From Aureliella helgolandensis (GTDB lineage: Bacteria; Planctomycetota; Planctomycetia; Pirellulales; Pirellulaceae): DNA of 64,000 nucleotides. The DNA is taken from NCBI RefSeq assembly GCF_007752135.1, contig NZ_CP036298.1:248001-312000 (forward strand), written 5' to 3'. The notes under the pieces were generated by a model. The model had not been told where the DNA came from and ran no database searches. It saw only the letters and a program-made list of their open reading frames with translations. The position numbers were made by a program, and so were the translations under genes. Shown here piece by piece: positions 43,837 through 52,674 of the stretch (positions are counted from its first letter, which is position 1; each line of letters begins with the position of its first letter).

Positions 43837-44922
43837 TTACTCAGGAGGAGGGAGCTTGCACAAGTGGCAGAGTAGTCGCAGCATGGCTTCAATACTACTG
43901 ATCTCGGCGGTCTCATTCGCGGTATGGTAGGACGAAGTTGGGAGCTGCAGCGTTGTGCCTCGGACCGTTCCCCGGGTGGCGGTGAGAACCCGTCCCAGCT
44001 CTGTCCTACCAAGTGAGAGCTGCTTCTCACGGTTCTGGTTCAGACTTTCGACATATTGGTCCTTAAAGCGGTACGAGATTCCCAGACTTTCACAGCTTGT
44101 CCGCAATTCTTCAGTAACCTCGCGATCGAATTCCGAGTTCGCGTCCTTGTAGCGGAGGACCACTTCTTGCTCGGACAATTCCTCCAAGCTGCCGAAAGGG
44201 CTCGTGTCGAGTACGATCAGGCGGTTGGTTTGCGTGTCGTGTCGTTGAAACCACTCGGTGGCAAAACGCCAACTGCGCCCTGCCTCTTCGCCTGCGGTAA
44301 ATAACGCAGTCCCCTGAAAGCCGAGGCGAATTAACTCGATGAGCATGGCCACGGAAATGACGTTGTCGAGCTGGGCTGAGACGCGTCCTCCATCGACTTT
44401 TAAGCGGTCCAGGAACGAAACTGGAGTTCCGGGCTGCAGGAATTCGAGTCCATCGATTTCGAAGATCAAATTGCGCCGACGCGGGCAGACGTACGATTCA
44501 GTAATCGTGCCTTGTCCCAGGTAGGAGCCCGTGTAGGGAGTATGCGCCTGAACGCGCTGCCCATGGAAGCGCCCCGCCACCAATTCCATGAACTGCTCGG
44601 AAACGGAGTCGCCGGTCAGCTCACTGCGATTGCCTGCAATGAAGGCTGCATACTGAAATTCATTGGGGCCGGTGCACAGCAAGCCGTGGCGATCGACGTG
44701 GGCCGACAGATAGAGGCTGTCGGGTTGTGAGCCCTGCGCCACGAGAAGACCTTGGTAGCGTCGCACCGTCACTTGGCATTCTTCCAGCTCTCGTCGAAGT
44801 ATGCGGAAGAACGCGTCTTCCACACCCACCACGGATGGCTCTCGCACCAGAACTCGCAGCAGATGCAGCAGCTCGTTGACGTTGGCGGAAGTGGCAGGCA
44901 GTGGAGGTTGGGTTGTTGGCAT
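43837..44922 (-). CDS. M42-like metallopeptidase (aminopeptidase fold)
   Basis: The 361-residue protein keeps the complete metal and base set of M42/M28-like enzymes: S-A-H-V-D (His75, Asp77), Q-L-D-N (Asp186), G-E-E-A-G (Glu212, Glu213), V-L-D-T (Asp239) and S-Y-H-T-A-N-E (His333). So it should bind two zinc or cobalt ions and cleave an N-terminal residue or an isopeptide. No leader is seen. It begins the seven-gene minus-strand set, and a peptidase of this type could trim the amino-acid chain made by the two ligases. The next gene upstream, mnmE, is unrelated and ends 121 bases away. Confidence 0.87.
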   Translation of the reverse strand: MPTTQPPLPATSANVNELLHLLRVLVREPSVVGVEDAFFRILRRELEECQVTVRRYQGLLVAQGSQPDSLYLSAHVDRHGLLCTGPNEFQYAAFIAGNRSELTGDSVSEQFMELVAGRFHGQRVQAHTPYTGSYLGQGTITESYVCPRRRNLIFEIDGLEFLQPGTPVSFLDRLKVDGGRVSAQLDNVISVAMLIELIRLGFQGTALFTAGEEAGRSWRFATEWFQRHDTQTNRLIVLDTSPFGSLEELSEQEVVLRYKDANSEFDREVTEELRTSCESLGISYRFKDQYVESLNQNREKQLSLGRTELGRVLTATRGTVRGTTLQLPTSSYHTANETAEISSIEAMLRLLCHLCKLPPPE

Positions 44923-45043
44923 GGTTCAAGCTGCACTGTTCAGGCAGCCCGCAAAACGTCAAGTTGGTGATACAGCCTGAAGCATAGCTTTCTGGCGGAA
45001 TAGGAACAGAGCAACTTTTCACGGTAAAGAACCGGTTGGCCAA

Positions 45044-46576
45044 CTATTTGCCAATACAGAAGCGGCCAAAGATCTCACCAAGAATGTCTTCGTTATGAAC
45101 TTCACCAATGACCGAAGAGAGGTCCTCAAGTGCAACTCGGAGCTCGGAGGCGACCAGCTCTTCCCCCTCCTGGGATGCGTTCAATTGCATCGCTGCGGCA
45201 ATTGCTGCAATGGCTTGCTCGATTCCGCTGCGGCAGCGTAGCATAGCGCGGTGCATTGCGTCGGATTGTAGGTTGCTGGGCTTGCTAGCCAACGTTTGCC
45301 GGATGGAACGCACTAAATCTGCAATAGTGGCTGCGTCATGAACGCTAATCGCTTGATAAATGGGAGTCGCGTCCAGGTTCGATGGCGGACTCTGCGATTC
45401 TGAACTGCTTCCAGAGATTGCCGAAGCGGTAGTTGCGGGGGGAGCTTCAAGCTCGCCATTCGGCCGGTGCGTTGCACCGAGGATCGTTCGCAGGCGTGCC
45501 TCGCAGTTGCGATTTTCCGCAGCGTCCAACTTGGTTCCCACGACTACCATCGGAGTTCCCAACGCCCGCAATTTAGACCATTCGCCGACCAGCCAAGACT
45601 CGGAAAAATTTTCCGATAAATCGATGCAAAATAAAATGAGGTCGGCGGTGCTGAGTCGATCTTGGAGGACCCTTTGAGCCAGGGCTCGCGGTGTCGCCTC
45701 CTGCAGCTCTTCCATGCCAGCGGTGTCGATGAGCTCGACGGTCAACTCCTCAAACTCAATGCGCTGGCTAATGGCATCGCGCGTGGTACCCGCTTGGGCC
45801 GAGACAATCGCTCGATCCGAACCGACGAGGGCGTTGAACAGCGAGCTTTTGCCTGCATTGGGCAAGCCGACCAAGAGCAGTTGTGGGGTCCGGGAACGCG
45901 ATCCTCGCGATTGCAATTGTTGGGCAATGCGATGCAGTTGCGTGTTGATCTCCCGCAGTTGGTTTTGCAGCTCATCGACGCTGATGAACTCAATATCCTC
46001 TTCCACGAAGTCCAAGCCGGCTTCTAGATGGGCGATAACCTCTAGCAATTGGTTGCGCAGTTGCCGGATGGGAGTGGAAAGATTGCCGCCAAGTTGCCCT
46101 AAGGCAACGGACAGTTGGTCGTCCGATTCTGCTTCGATGACCCCCAGGACAGCTTCGGCTTGGGTGAGATCAATTTTTCCAGCGAGAAAACTGCGGAGTG
46201 TGAACTCGCCGCGACTGGCTGGCAGGGCGCCCAACGAGGCAATCTGCTCGGTTAGCAGTTCGACTAAGGGGAGCGACCCGAGAAGGTGCAGCTCCGCACA
46301 GGGCTCCCCCGTGAAGCTCCGCGCATTGGGCCAGTAGTACACACGAGATTCAATGGTGCGACCCGCCAGACCAAGGTCGCAGTCGACGACTCCGGAGAGC
46401 GCTCGGTTACTGGCCAGCAGCGTCTGTTTGACAGCGGCTTGTTGAGAACAGGCAGGGATTAGCAAGCGCGCGAGTATGGCACCGGTTTCCTGTCCGCTGA
46501 GCCGCACGATTGCACGGCGGGCCGGGGCAATCGCACTACTGACCGCCACGATCGTGCGCTGTAAGTCAAGTTTCAT
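45044..46576 (-). CDS. mnmE: tRNA modification GTPase MnmE
   Basis: The 510-residue protein has the N-terminal tetrahydrofolate-binding domain (start ...T-I-V-A-V-S-S-A). The central GTPase carries G-L-P-N-A-G-K-S-S (near residue 240), D-T-A-G and T-K-L-D. The C-terminal F-C-I-G-K holds the cysteine essential for modification. It works with MnmG to add the carboxymethylaminomethyl group to the wobble uridine of tRNAs. A 45-residue Ser/Pro-rich insertion lies after the T-K-L-D motif, and the protein is about 55 residues longer than E. coli MnmE. The upstream SHD1 protein gene ends 24 bases before it. Confidence 0.95.
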   Translation of the reverse strand: MKLDLQRTIVAVSSAIAPARRAIVRLSGQETGAILARLLIPACSQQAAVKQTLLASNRALSGVVDCDLGLAGRTIESRVYYWPNARSFTGEPCAELHLLGSLPLVELLTEQIASLGALPASRGEFTLRSFLAGKIDLTQAEAVLGVIEAESDDQLSVALGQLGGNLSTPIRQLRNQLLEVIAHLEAGLDFVEEDIEFISVDELQNQLREINTQLHRIAQQLQSRGSRSRTPQLLLVGLPNAGKSSLFNALVGSDRAIVSAQAGTTRDAISQRIEFEELTVELIDTAGMEELQEATPRALAQRVLQDRLSTADLILFCIDLSENFSESWLVGEWSKLRALGTPMVVVGTKLDAAENRNCEARLRTILGATHRPNGELEAPPATTASAISGSSSESQSPPSNLDATPIYQAISVHDAATIADLVRSIRQTLASKPSNLQSDAMHRAMLRCRSGIEQAIAAIAAAMQLNASQEGEELVASELRVALEDLSSVIGEVHNEDILGEIFGRFCIGK

Positions 46577-46600
46577 GCGTGCCGTCCATTGCGAATCAGC

Positions 46601-47932
46601 CTAGCGGCTTTGCACCGGCGGGGAGCTGTTGCCACTTGAGCTGCCGCTACCCGAGCCGCCACTACCTGAGCCGTTGTAGGATCCAGAGCCACCCGAGGAG
46701 GAGCCTGGCGGGCCATTGCGGCCTGGTGGGCCTGCCGGTGCAAAGGCTTGAGCCATCGCTGTTAGCTGCTCAACGGCAGCATCGAATTCTGCCTGAGTCT
46801 CGGCGTGAGCGAGAGCACCCGTCACGGCAATGGCACCCGTCAGGCCGATCTTGAAGGGAGCTAGCTGGGATGCGTCGGCGTTCGCTAGCCACTCCTGGGC
46901 GGCATCGAGCTGTTGGCGCGCTTCGTTCATCTCCTTGGGGTAGATCCAGAGGTTGCCTACCTTTTGCATCCTTTTCTTTTGGGGAGGAACGCCTGGAACG
47001 GTGACCTCGATTTCCGCGGAGTCGGCAGACTGACTGAGAATTTTGAACTCAGCCGCTAGCAGGGTTTGGGGGGCTGGAGCTTGTGGAGGAAGCATGGGCT
47101 GAATGGTCTCGTAAAGGGCCATACCATGCGGGACGGTTGCGGCGATGAAGTCGGCCAGCCAGGTTGGGAAGTTTCCCTTCTGGAAATTAGCGGCCTGCCA
47201 CAGCGATTCCTTCGTAAACGAACCGCTGAATCCAGCGAGTTGAGGCCAAATTTGTTTCGCGATGCTGGTCACTTGAGGCTGGCTGGCCAGGGCTGGATTT
47301 TTTAGGAGGAAGTCTCGTTTTTCTTGGATGATCGTATTCACGTTTCCCAGTAGAGTTCTCCATTGGGCAATGGTCCCCGAACCGAGGAGCTCGGCACCTT
47401 GGCTGGCCAGTGCCTCGATATCCCCCTGCATTTTTGGGGGAAGGCCGTGCCACCCCACCATCATGTTCCCCGCTTGCACCTCACGCTGCATGACCTCCAA
47501 ATATCGCTCAAGGGACATGTCCTTGGTGAATGGGGATCGCAGAATTTCGGCTGCATCCAAGATGAGAGTGGGCTCGGCGGCCACCACCTCGCTTTTGACC
47601 TCTGCTTTGAGCAGCGGTTTGGAAAACGCTTCCGGCTTGTCCAATTTAATGGCTTGCAGATGACTCTCGAGGCTCAGTTGCGCATAGGGAACCTCGGCCT
47701 CTTGGCCATTGGCCTTCAGTCTCAGCACCACGCCCTTGTCGGTTCGCCGTACGAACTCGGCCTCGATCTCCTTACCCGCCACGCTGGTCCATTTCGTCGC
47801 TGAACCCGCCTCTTGGCTCGTAGCTGTGCCTGGGAGGGATACCATTCCGACAGCAATGACGACGAGCAACCACGCGCAAACGGTGGAGAGCCCAAGGCAG
47901 GGCAAAACTGGAATTCTCAATCGTAACAGCAC
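46601..47932 (-). CDS. Secreted SHD1-domain protein with Gly/Ser-rich tail
   Basis: I start at the GTG at 47932, which has GGAGA seven bases upstream. A TTG at 47950 also opens the frame. After a leader, an SHD1-like domain is seen: W-T-S-V-A-G-K-E-I-E-A-E-F, then V-V-L-R-L, then V-P-Y-A-Q-L-S. It is the small SLA1-homology beta domain that planctomycetes place in many exported proteins. The middle part of about 250 residues has no motif I know. The last 50 residues are Gly/Ser-rich with S-G-S-G repeats. It may be a cell-wall or stalk-linked protein, but this is a guess. It lies 24 bases upstream of mnmE on the same strand. Confidence 0.75.
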   Translation of the reverse strand: MLLRLRIPVLPCLGLSTVCAWLLVVIAVGMVSLPGTATSQEAGSATKWTSVAGKEIEAEFVRRTDKGVVLRLKANGQEAEVPYAQLSLESHLQAIKLDKPEAFSKPLLKAEVKSEVVAAEPTLILDAAEILRSPFTKDMSLERYLEVMQREVQAGNMMVGWHGLPPKMQGDIEALASQGAELLGSGTIAQWRTLLGNVNTIIQEKRDFLLKNPALASQPQVTSIAKQIWPQLAGFSGSFTKESLWQAANFQKGNFPTWLADFIAATVPHGMALYETIQPMLPPQAPAPQTLLAAEFKILSQSADSAEIEVTVPGVPPQKKRMQKVGNLWIYPKEMNEARQQLDAAQEWLANADASQLAPFKIGLTGAIAVTGALAHAETQAEFDAAVEQLTAMAQAFAPAGPPGRNGPPGSSSGGSGSYNGSGSGGSGSGSSSGNSSPPVQSR

Positions 47933-48164
47933 AAATAGGTCTCCAAACAACTAAGCAATAACCGCATTATCTTCAAATTGAGACGGTCGCCACCCTCTGC
48001 GAAGTAAATTACTTCGTTCCAAGTGAAGATAACTGGAGCATAGCCCCAACGCAAATCAAATGCCTTGAAACCAGAAGCGTGTCTGCCACCTTTTGGGCAG
48101 AATTGCCCTGTCGCGGCAGTCGCTCCGGCCTTGCTCACGCGGCGGGGGCGATGTCAAAGAGGGG

Positions 48165-49094
48165 TTAAGGTAGGGGGGATTGGGGAGCGGCGGCGTTGGA
48201 CTGGGCCTCGAGGGCGTACCAGGCTAGGAGGCATTCGAGAGCTTGCTGGCTGCGAGAGCGTCGCACGGCGATTCTCATGCCCGTGGTGGTGCAATTGATG
48301 ACTTTGGCACGCATTTCCTCCTCCGCTTCGCATTCGAGCTCTATCGTGGGGGGGATTTCGAAGGCTGGGCAAAAACCGATGACGATCGTTTCGCTCTGCT
48401 GTTGAGGCTCCAATTGAATCAGGATTTCCCCGCTCATGTAGCGTTGTCCTTCGGCCGTCAGTTGGTCCGTGCACTTGCGGGTGAATTGCTCGGGCGGTGC
48501 GATCTCATCGCTCGATTCCGCTGCGAACGCGGGGGGAGGTCCCGAGGGCTCCGCTGTAGCAGGGCTACCCGCAGGCTCCTCGCTCAGGGACTCCTGGTTG
48601 GTCTGGCTGGTCTCGTTGCTCTGGAGAGGGGTGTCAGGTAGGGTGCGTTCCGCAGGGTCTTGGGCGAGCCAGCGGTAGAGGGATGCTCTTATTGCATGCA
48701 GGCTCGCGGTGATCCACGGTAGGCGGTTGCGGGGTAAGGCTTGGTAGAAAACTAGCTCGCTGCCCAGGGCTAGGCTGAGGAGCACAAGGGCGGATCCGGC
48801 GGATTCACAGCGCATCACCAGAGCACCCAGCCAATTGATCAGGCCCACGGTCGACATCCACCAGGCGGCGTGAAGGCTCGTTGGAGTCTCGGCATCACCG
48901 GCACTGGCTGGCGTTAGCAGCGGCCAGCGCAGGAGGGTTGTTAGGGCTAAGACCAGGATGGCTAGCAATGTTAGGGAGCTCGGGTTGGCTGGGGCTGCAA
49001 CGGAGGTGATGGTCGAGCACCAAGCGAGGATGCCGGACAGGCACCAGAAAGCAAGAATAGCCAGCCAAGCAAAGTGGTCTTTGGGATGAGGCAT
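48165..49094 (-). CDS. Membrane protein of unknown function with C-terminal cytoplasmic domain
   Basis: Not a family I know. The start at 49094 (MPHPKDHFAWL...) comes just before the first helix. Four hydrophobic segments occupy residues about 10-135. A Ser/Glu/Pro-rich linker leads to a C-terminal domain of about 100 residues with 'YMSGEILIQLEPQQQSETIVIGFCPAF' and 'AKVINCTTTGMRIAVRRS'. That region suggests a small beta-sandwich with positive charges at its end. The reading frame runs on to 49199, but I see no ribosome site for the longer form. It is upstream of the SHD1 gene on the same strand, 233 bases away. Confidence 0.65.
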   Translation of the reverse strand: MPHPKDHFAWLAILAFWCLSGILAWCSTITSVAAPANPSSLTLLAILVLALTTLLRWPLLTPASAGDAETPTSLHAAWWMSTVGLINWLGALVMRCESAGSALVLLSLALGSELVFYQALPRNRLPWITASLHAIRASLYRWLAQDPAERTLPDTPLQSNETSQTNQESLSEEPAGSPATAEPSGPPPAFAAESSDEIAPPEQFTRKCTDQLTAEGQRYMSGEILIQLEPQQQSETIVIGFCPAFEIPPTIELECEAEEEMRAKVINCTTTGMRIAVRRSRSQQALECLLAWYALEAQSNAAAPQSPLP

Positions 49095-49275
49095 GATCTT
49101 GGGTCCGGTGGATGTCAGGGGTGGGACAGCCATACCTGGCCATAGGTATGCCTGGCGGATTCTAGCAAGCTGCTGGCAGCGTGGCGGGCCGTGGTTCAAG
49201 CTGCATTTTCAGTCTCACCGCGATAGCGGCGCCTTGAAAAATCGCCCATGGCGGCAACCACCCTTTCTACCGCGC

Positions 49276-49335
49276 CGAGCTGCAATATATCGAGCTGCAA
49301 TTTATCGAGCTGCAATTTATCGAGTTGCAATTTGC
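49276..49335. repeat. Four copies of a 15-bp direct repeat
   Basis: The unit CGAGCTGCAATTTAT occurs four times end to end with single-base changes (first copy ATAT, last copy GTTGC...TTGC). A partial fifth copy starts at 49336. The phase is exact, 15 bases. It lies just after the metK terminator (minus strand), so it could be a protein-binding array or a simple expansion. Confidence 0.9.
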
Positions 49336-49354
49336 TGAGCGGCGATGTGGCCAC

Positions 49355-49393
49355 AAAAAAACCTGCTCCAAAGCACGATGGCTCTGGGCAGGT
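49355..49393 (-). terminator. metK Rho-independent terminator
   Basis: On the minus strand ACCTGC/GCAGGT is extended by CCAGAGC/GCTTTGG into a 13-bp stem with one G-T pair. A run of seven T residues follows. It lies 43 bases after the metK stop. Confidence 0.88.
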
Positions 49394-49435
49394 GGTAGTT
49401 TAGCAGGAGTGCGGGCTTTGAGTGCTTTGGTTGGC

Positions 49436-50602
49436 CTAAGCGAGGGCCTTTTTCAGCTCAGCAGCTTTATCGGTATTTTCCCAGGTAAACTCAGGCTCTG
49501 AACGACCAAAGTGGCCGCCTGCGGAAGTTTGGCGGTAGATTGGGCGTCGCAATTGGAGGTAGTCGATGATTCCACCGGGAGTCAGTGGGAATAGTTTGAC
49601 GACCGCATCGCAGATCTTGCTATCTTCCACTTTGCCCGAACCTTGGGTGTCGACGTAGACGCTGACCGGCTGGGTCACGCCAATTGCATAGGCAAGCTGC
49701 ACTTCGCAGCGATCTGCTAGGCCGGCTGCCACGATGCACTTAGCAACGTGTCGAGCCATGTAGGCTGCACTGCGGTCAACCTTGGTGGGATCCTTGCCGC
49801 TGAAAGCTCCGCCGCCGTGGCGTCCCCAGCCACCGTAAGTGTCGACGATGATCTTCCGGCCTGTTAGACCGCAATCTCCGTGCGGGCCACCCACGACGAA
49901 CTTGCCTGTTGGATTGATGTGGTATTTGATGTCGCCCTTCACCAATTCGGCGGGGAGGCAACCTTTGATCACGTTCTCAATGACGAATTTCTTAATCGTT
50001 TCTTGATCGACATCAGGGCCGTGTTGGGTGGAAACGACGATGGTATCGATTCGCACCGGTTTGTGCCCGTCATACTCGACGGTGACTTGGCTCTTGCTAT
50101 CGGGCCGCAGCCAGTCGACTTCACCCGTCCGGCGAGCTTCCGTCAAGCGGTTGGTGATGCGATGGGCCAGCGCGATGGGCAGCGGCATGAGCTCGGGAGT
50201 GTCGTTGCAAGCGAATCCGAACATCAGCCCTTGGTCGCCAGCTCCAATCTCCTTGCCAGCAGTAGAGTCCTCGTTGACGCCTTGAGCGATGTCCGCACTC
50301 TGTTCGTCGAGGGCAACCATGACGTTGCAGGTGTCCGCGCACAGTCCCATCATGTCGTCGGTGTAGCCGACTTCGCGAATGACCTCACGGATGACCTTTG
50401 CGTAATTGACATTGGCGGATGTTGAAATCTCACCGGCAATCATCGCCAAACCGGTTGTAACCAGCGTTTCGCAAGCCACACGGCTATTTGGATCTTGTGC
50501 GAAAATCGCGTCCAGGACTCCGTCCGAAATACGGTCGGCCAGCTTATCTGGATGGCCCATGCTGACAGATTCACTGGTGAAGAGATGTTTACCCGATGCC
50601 AC
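49436..50602 (-). CDS. metK: S-adenosylmethionine synthetase
   Basis: The 388-residue enzyme starts with GTG at 50602 and has GGAGG ten bases upstream. It shows [12 protein letters not shown] near the start, then [12 protein letters not shown]. The flexible-loop region follows with [16 protein letters not shown]. These are the ATP-, methionine- and metal-binding motifs. The enzyme makes SAM from methionine and ATP. The trans-sulfuration pair lies 34 kb away. An upstream gap of 286 bases separates it from the divergent metal-transport operon. I found no recognisable SAM riboswitch there. Confidence 0.97.
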   Translation of the reverse strand: MASGKHLFTSESVSMGHPDKLADRISDGVLDAIFAQDPNSRVACETLVTTGLAMIAGEISTSANVNYAKVIREVIREVGYTDDMMGLCADTCNVMVALDEQSADIAQGVNEDSTAGKEIGAGDQGLMFGFACNDTPELMPLPIALAHRITNRLTEARRTGEVDWLRPDSKSQVTVEYDGHKPVRIDTIVVSTQHGPDVDQETIKKFVIENVIKGCLPAELVKGDIKYHINPTGKFVVGGPHGDCGLTGRKIIVDTYGGWGRHGGGAFSGKDPTKVDRSAAYMARHVAKCIVAAGLADRCEVQLAYAIGVTQPVSVYVDTQGSGKVEDSKICDAVVKLFPLTPGGIIDYLQLRRPIYRQTSAGGHFGRSEPEFTWENTDKAAELKKALA

Positions 50603-50888
50603 TAAAATGACCCTCCAAATGTGGGGTGCCTGGCCGGGGGGTTCGGTCTGAACGCTGACCCGGAAGACTTTGAACTGTTGTCGTAATCGATACGAAGCCG
50701 CACAGTATAGTTACCCTTGTCACAATTGGCACTACACCTACCCCGGGGATTCTCAATCGGAAATGCTTGCTAGAATTGCCTGCGGTCGGACCTGCAGAAG
50801 CCAGGGGGAGCCGTGTGCCCTGCCCTCCTCTGGGTTGGCGACACACCCAGCCGTTACCCATCCACTCCCTTAGAATTGAAAATCGATC

Positions 50889-51896
50889 GTGAAGAATAGC
50901 GGATCCAACGTAAAAACTGTCCTCCTTCTGCTGAGCCTCTGTCTAGTGTGGGGTGGCGTCGGGTGTACGGAGCCGAAAGCTCCAGCGGTGGCTCAGGTTT
51001 TTCAAGGTACGCATCCCATTCAGGTGACGGTTACGGTGGGGATGGTAGCCGATTTGGTGCGAGCCATTGGTGGAGACCATGTTCAGGTCCAGCAACTGAT
51101 GGGCGCAACGGTTGATCCGCATTTGTACAAGCCGACACGGGATGACACGGCCGCGCTGTTGGGGGCTGATATCATTTTCTACAACGGCTTGATGTTGGAA
51201 GGGAAAATGGCGGAGACTCTCAAGAATTTTAGCCACCGGCGGCGCACGGTGCCGGTGGCCGAGGTGCTCGACCTTCATGAGGATGGCCAAGCGGCGGCCG
51301 AAGCGCATCCAGATCCGCACGTGTGGATGAATGTTGCCATGTGGAGTCAGGTGGCGCAGGGGATTGGCGATGAGCTAGCGAGGTTTGACCCTCAGCATCA
51401 AGCCGATTATCAAACTGCGTCTAAGAAGCTGCGCACGCAGTTGCAGGCCTTGCACCAATATGGGGTTGAGGCCATGCAGGGAGTGCCCGAGGGGCATCGC
51501 GTACTGGTTACTTCCCATGATGCATTCCGCTATTTTGGCGAAGCCTACGGGGTTGAAGTGCAAGCGGTGCAAGGGATTAGTACCGAGTCGGAGGCGGGAT
51601 TGAGCCGCATAAACGAATTGGTGGATATGCTGGTCGCACGCAAGATTACATCGGTGTTTATCGAAAGTAGTGTGCCCAAGGAGAGTATCGAAGCCCTGCT
51701 GCGCGGGGCGGCTTCCAGGCAGCATCAGGTCGAGATCGCGGGTAGCCTGTACTCCGATGCCATGGGGCCAGAAGGGACGTATGAGGGGACGTACATCGGG
51801 ATGATGGATCACAATTTGAGCACGATTGCACGGGCGCTGGGTAGTGCGCAAGTGCCTGACAATGGTTTCCAGGGGTATGCTGCCGATGTCGAATGA
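50889..51896 (+). CDS. Zn/Mn ABC transporter substrate-binding lipoprotein (TroA-like)
   Basis: The GTG start (50889) opens a lipoprotein signal with G-G-V-G-C (Cys26). Four metal ligands stand at His78 (D-P-H-L-Y), His144 (D-P-H-V-W), His210 (T-S-H-D-A-F) and Asp290 (Y-S-D-A-M-G). The spacing of 66, 66 and 80 residues matches Treponema TroA (His68, His133, His199, Asp279). This His-His-His-Asp set suits zinc or manganese. The long His-rich loop of ZnuA is absent. It overlaps the ATPase gene by about ten bases and heads the metal-uptake operon. Confidence 0.92.
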   Translation: MKNSGSNVKTVLLLLSLCLVWGGVGCTEPKAPAVAQVFQGTHPIQVTVTVGMVADLVRAIGGDHVQVQQLMGATVDPHLYKPTRDDTAALLGADIIFYNGLMLEGKMAETLKNFSHRRRTVPVAEVLDLHEDGQAAAEAHPDPHVWMNVAMWSQVAQGIGDELARFDPQHQADYQTASKKLRTQLQALHQYGVEAMQGVPEGHRVLVTSHDAFRYFGEAYGVEVQAVQGISTESEAGLSRINELVDMLVARKITSVFIESSVPKESIEALLRGAASRQHQVEIAGSLYSDAMGPEGTYEGTYIGMMDHNLSTIARALGSAQVPDNGFQGYAADVE

Positions 51897-52674
51897 GGCC
51901 GCTGAGAGCAAGCCAAGTCCGTTGTCTGTACGTGATGTTACCGTGGCCTATCATCGTAAGCCGGTGCTATGGAACGTGACGCTCGACATTCCCAGTGGGA
52001 GTCTCGTCGGGTTGGTCGGTCCCAATGGTGCGGGCAAGAGCACTCTGCTCAAAACGATTGTAGATATGGTGCCACGCATCTCGGGTGAGGTCACCGTTTT
52101 AGGGCGGCCCTACCGTCGTGCTCGCCAGTCGGTTGCTTATGTGCCGCAGCGAGAGTCGGTGGATTGGGATTTTCCGGCAACCGCGTTAGACGTGGTGTTG
52201 ATGGGGACCTACGGGCAACTCGGATGGTTTCGCCGCGTTGGCAAAACGCAGCGCGCTGCCGCCGCAGATGCGCTCCGAAAAATGGAGATTGAGCATTTAG
52301 CGGATCGCCAGATCAGTCAGCTCTCAGGCGGGCAGCAGCAGCGAACTTTTTTGGCCCGCGCGTTGGTGCAGGAGGCCGAGCTGTATTTGATGGATGAGCC
52401 CTTTGCAGCTGTCGACGCGGCCACAGAGCGCGCGATCGTGACGCTCATGCGGCAGTTGCAACAACAGGGAAAGACCATCGTCGTGGTGCATCATGATCTA
52501 CACACGGTCCCCGAATATTTCGATCATATCGTGCTGCTCAATATGCGATTGGTGGCGTGCGGCCCCACGGCTGAAGTGTTCACCGAAGAGTTTTTGCAAA
52601 AGACCTACGGTGGCAAGCTAACGCTGTTGGAAGAGGTTGGCGAAGCGATGCGGTTGCGGGACGGGGGAAGCTAG
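51886..52674 (+). CDS. Metal ABC transporter ATPase (TroB-like)
   Basis: Either the ATG at 51886 or the one at 51877 is the start, and both lie inside the end of the substrate-binding gene. The Walker A motif is G-P-N-G-A-G-K-S-T, the Q-loop region Y-V-P-Q-R-E follows, the signature is L-S-G-G-Q-Q-Q-R and Walker B is L-Y-L-M-D-E-P. A switch histidine (V-V-H-H-D-L) completes the set. It powers the metal uptake of this operon. The next gene starts directly after its TAG, at 52675. Confidence 0.94.
   Translation: MSNEAAESKPSPLSVRDVTVAYHRKPVLWNVTLDIPSGSLVGLVGPNGAGKSTLLKTIVDMVPRISGEVTVLGRPYRRARQSVAYVPQRESVDWDFPATALDVVLMGTYGQLGWFRRVGKTQRAAAADALRKMEIEHLADRQISQLSGGQQQRTFLARALVQEAELYLMDEPFAAVDAATERAIVTLMRQLQQQGKTIVVVHHDLHTVPEYFDHIVLLNMRLVACGPTAEVFTEEFLQKTYGGKLTLLEEVGEAMRLRDGGS

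Larger units (their letters stand above)
49095..49435. other. Intergenic region holding a tandem repeat and the metK terminator
   Basis: This stretch of about 340 bases between the membrane-protein gene and metK, both on the minus strand, contains the 15-bp repeat at 49276-49335 and the terminator at 49355-49393. No gene is visible. The promoter for the membrane protein is expected between them. Confidence 0.6.

Noticed and set aside
46621-46750. A CRISPR or repeat array in the SHD1 gene's end
   Set aside because: The repetitive bases encode a Gly/Ser-rich tail within a continuous frame. The units are irregular and have no spacers.
50603-50888. A SAM riboswitch upstream of metK
   Set aside because: I looked for S-box, SAM-II and related signature segments on the minus strand and did not find them. 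The region has GC-rich stems but no match.
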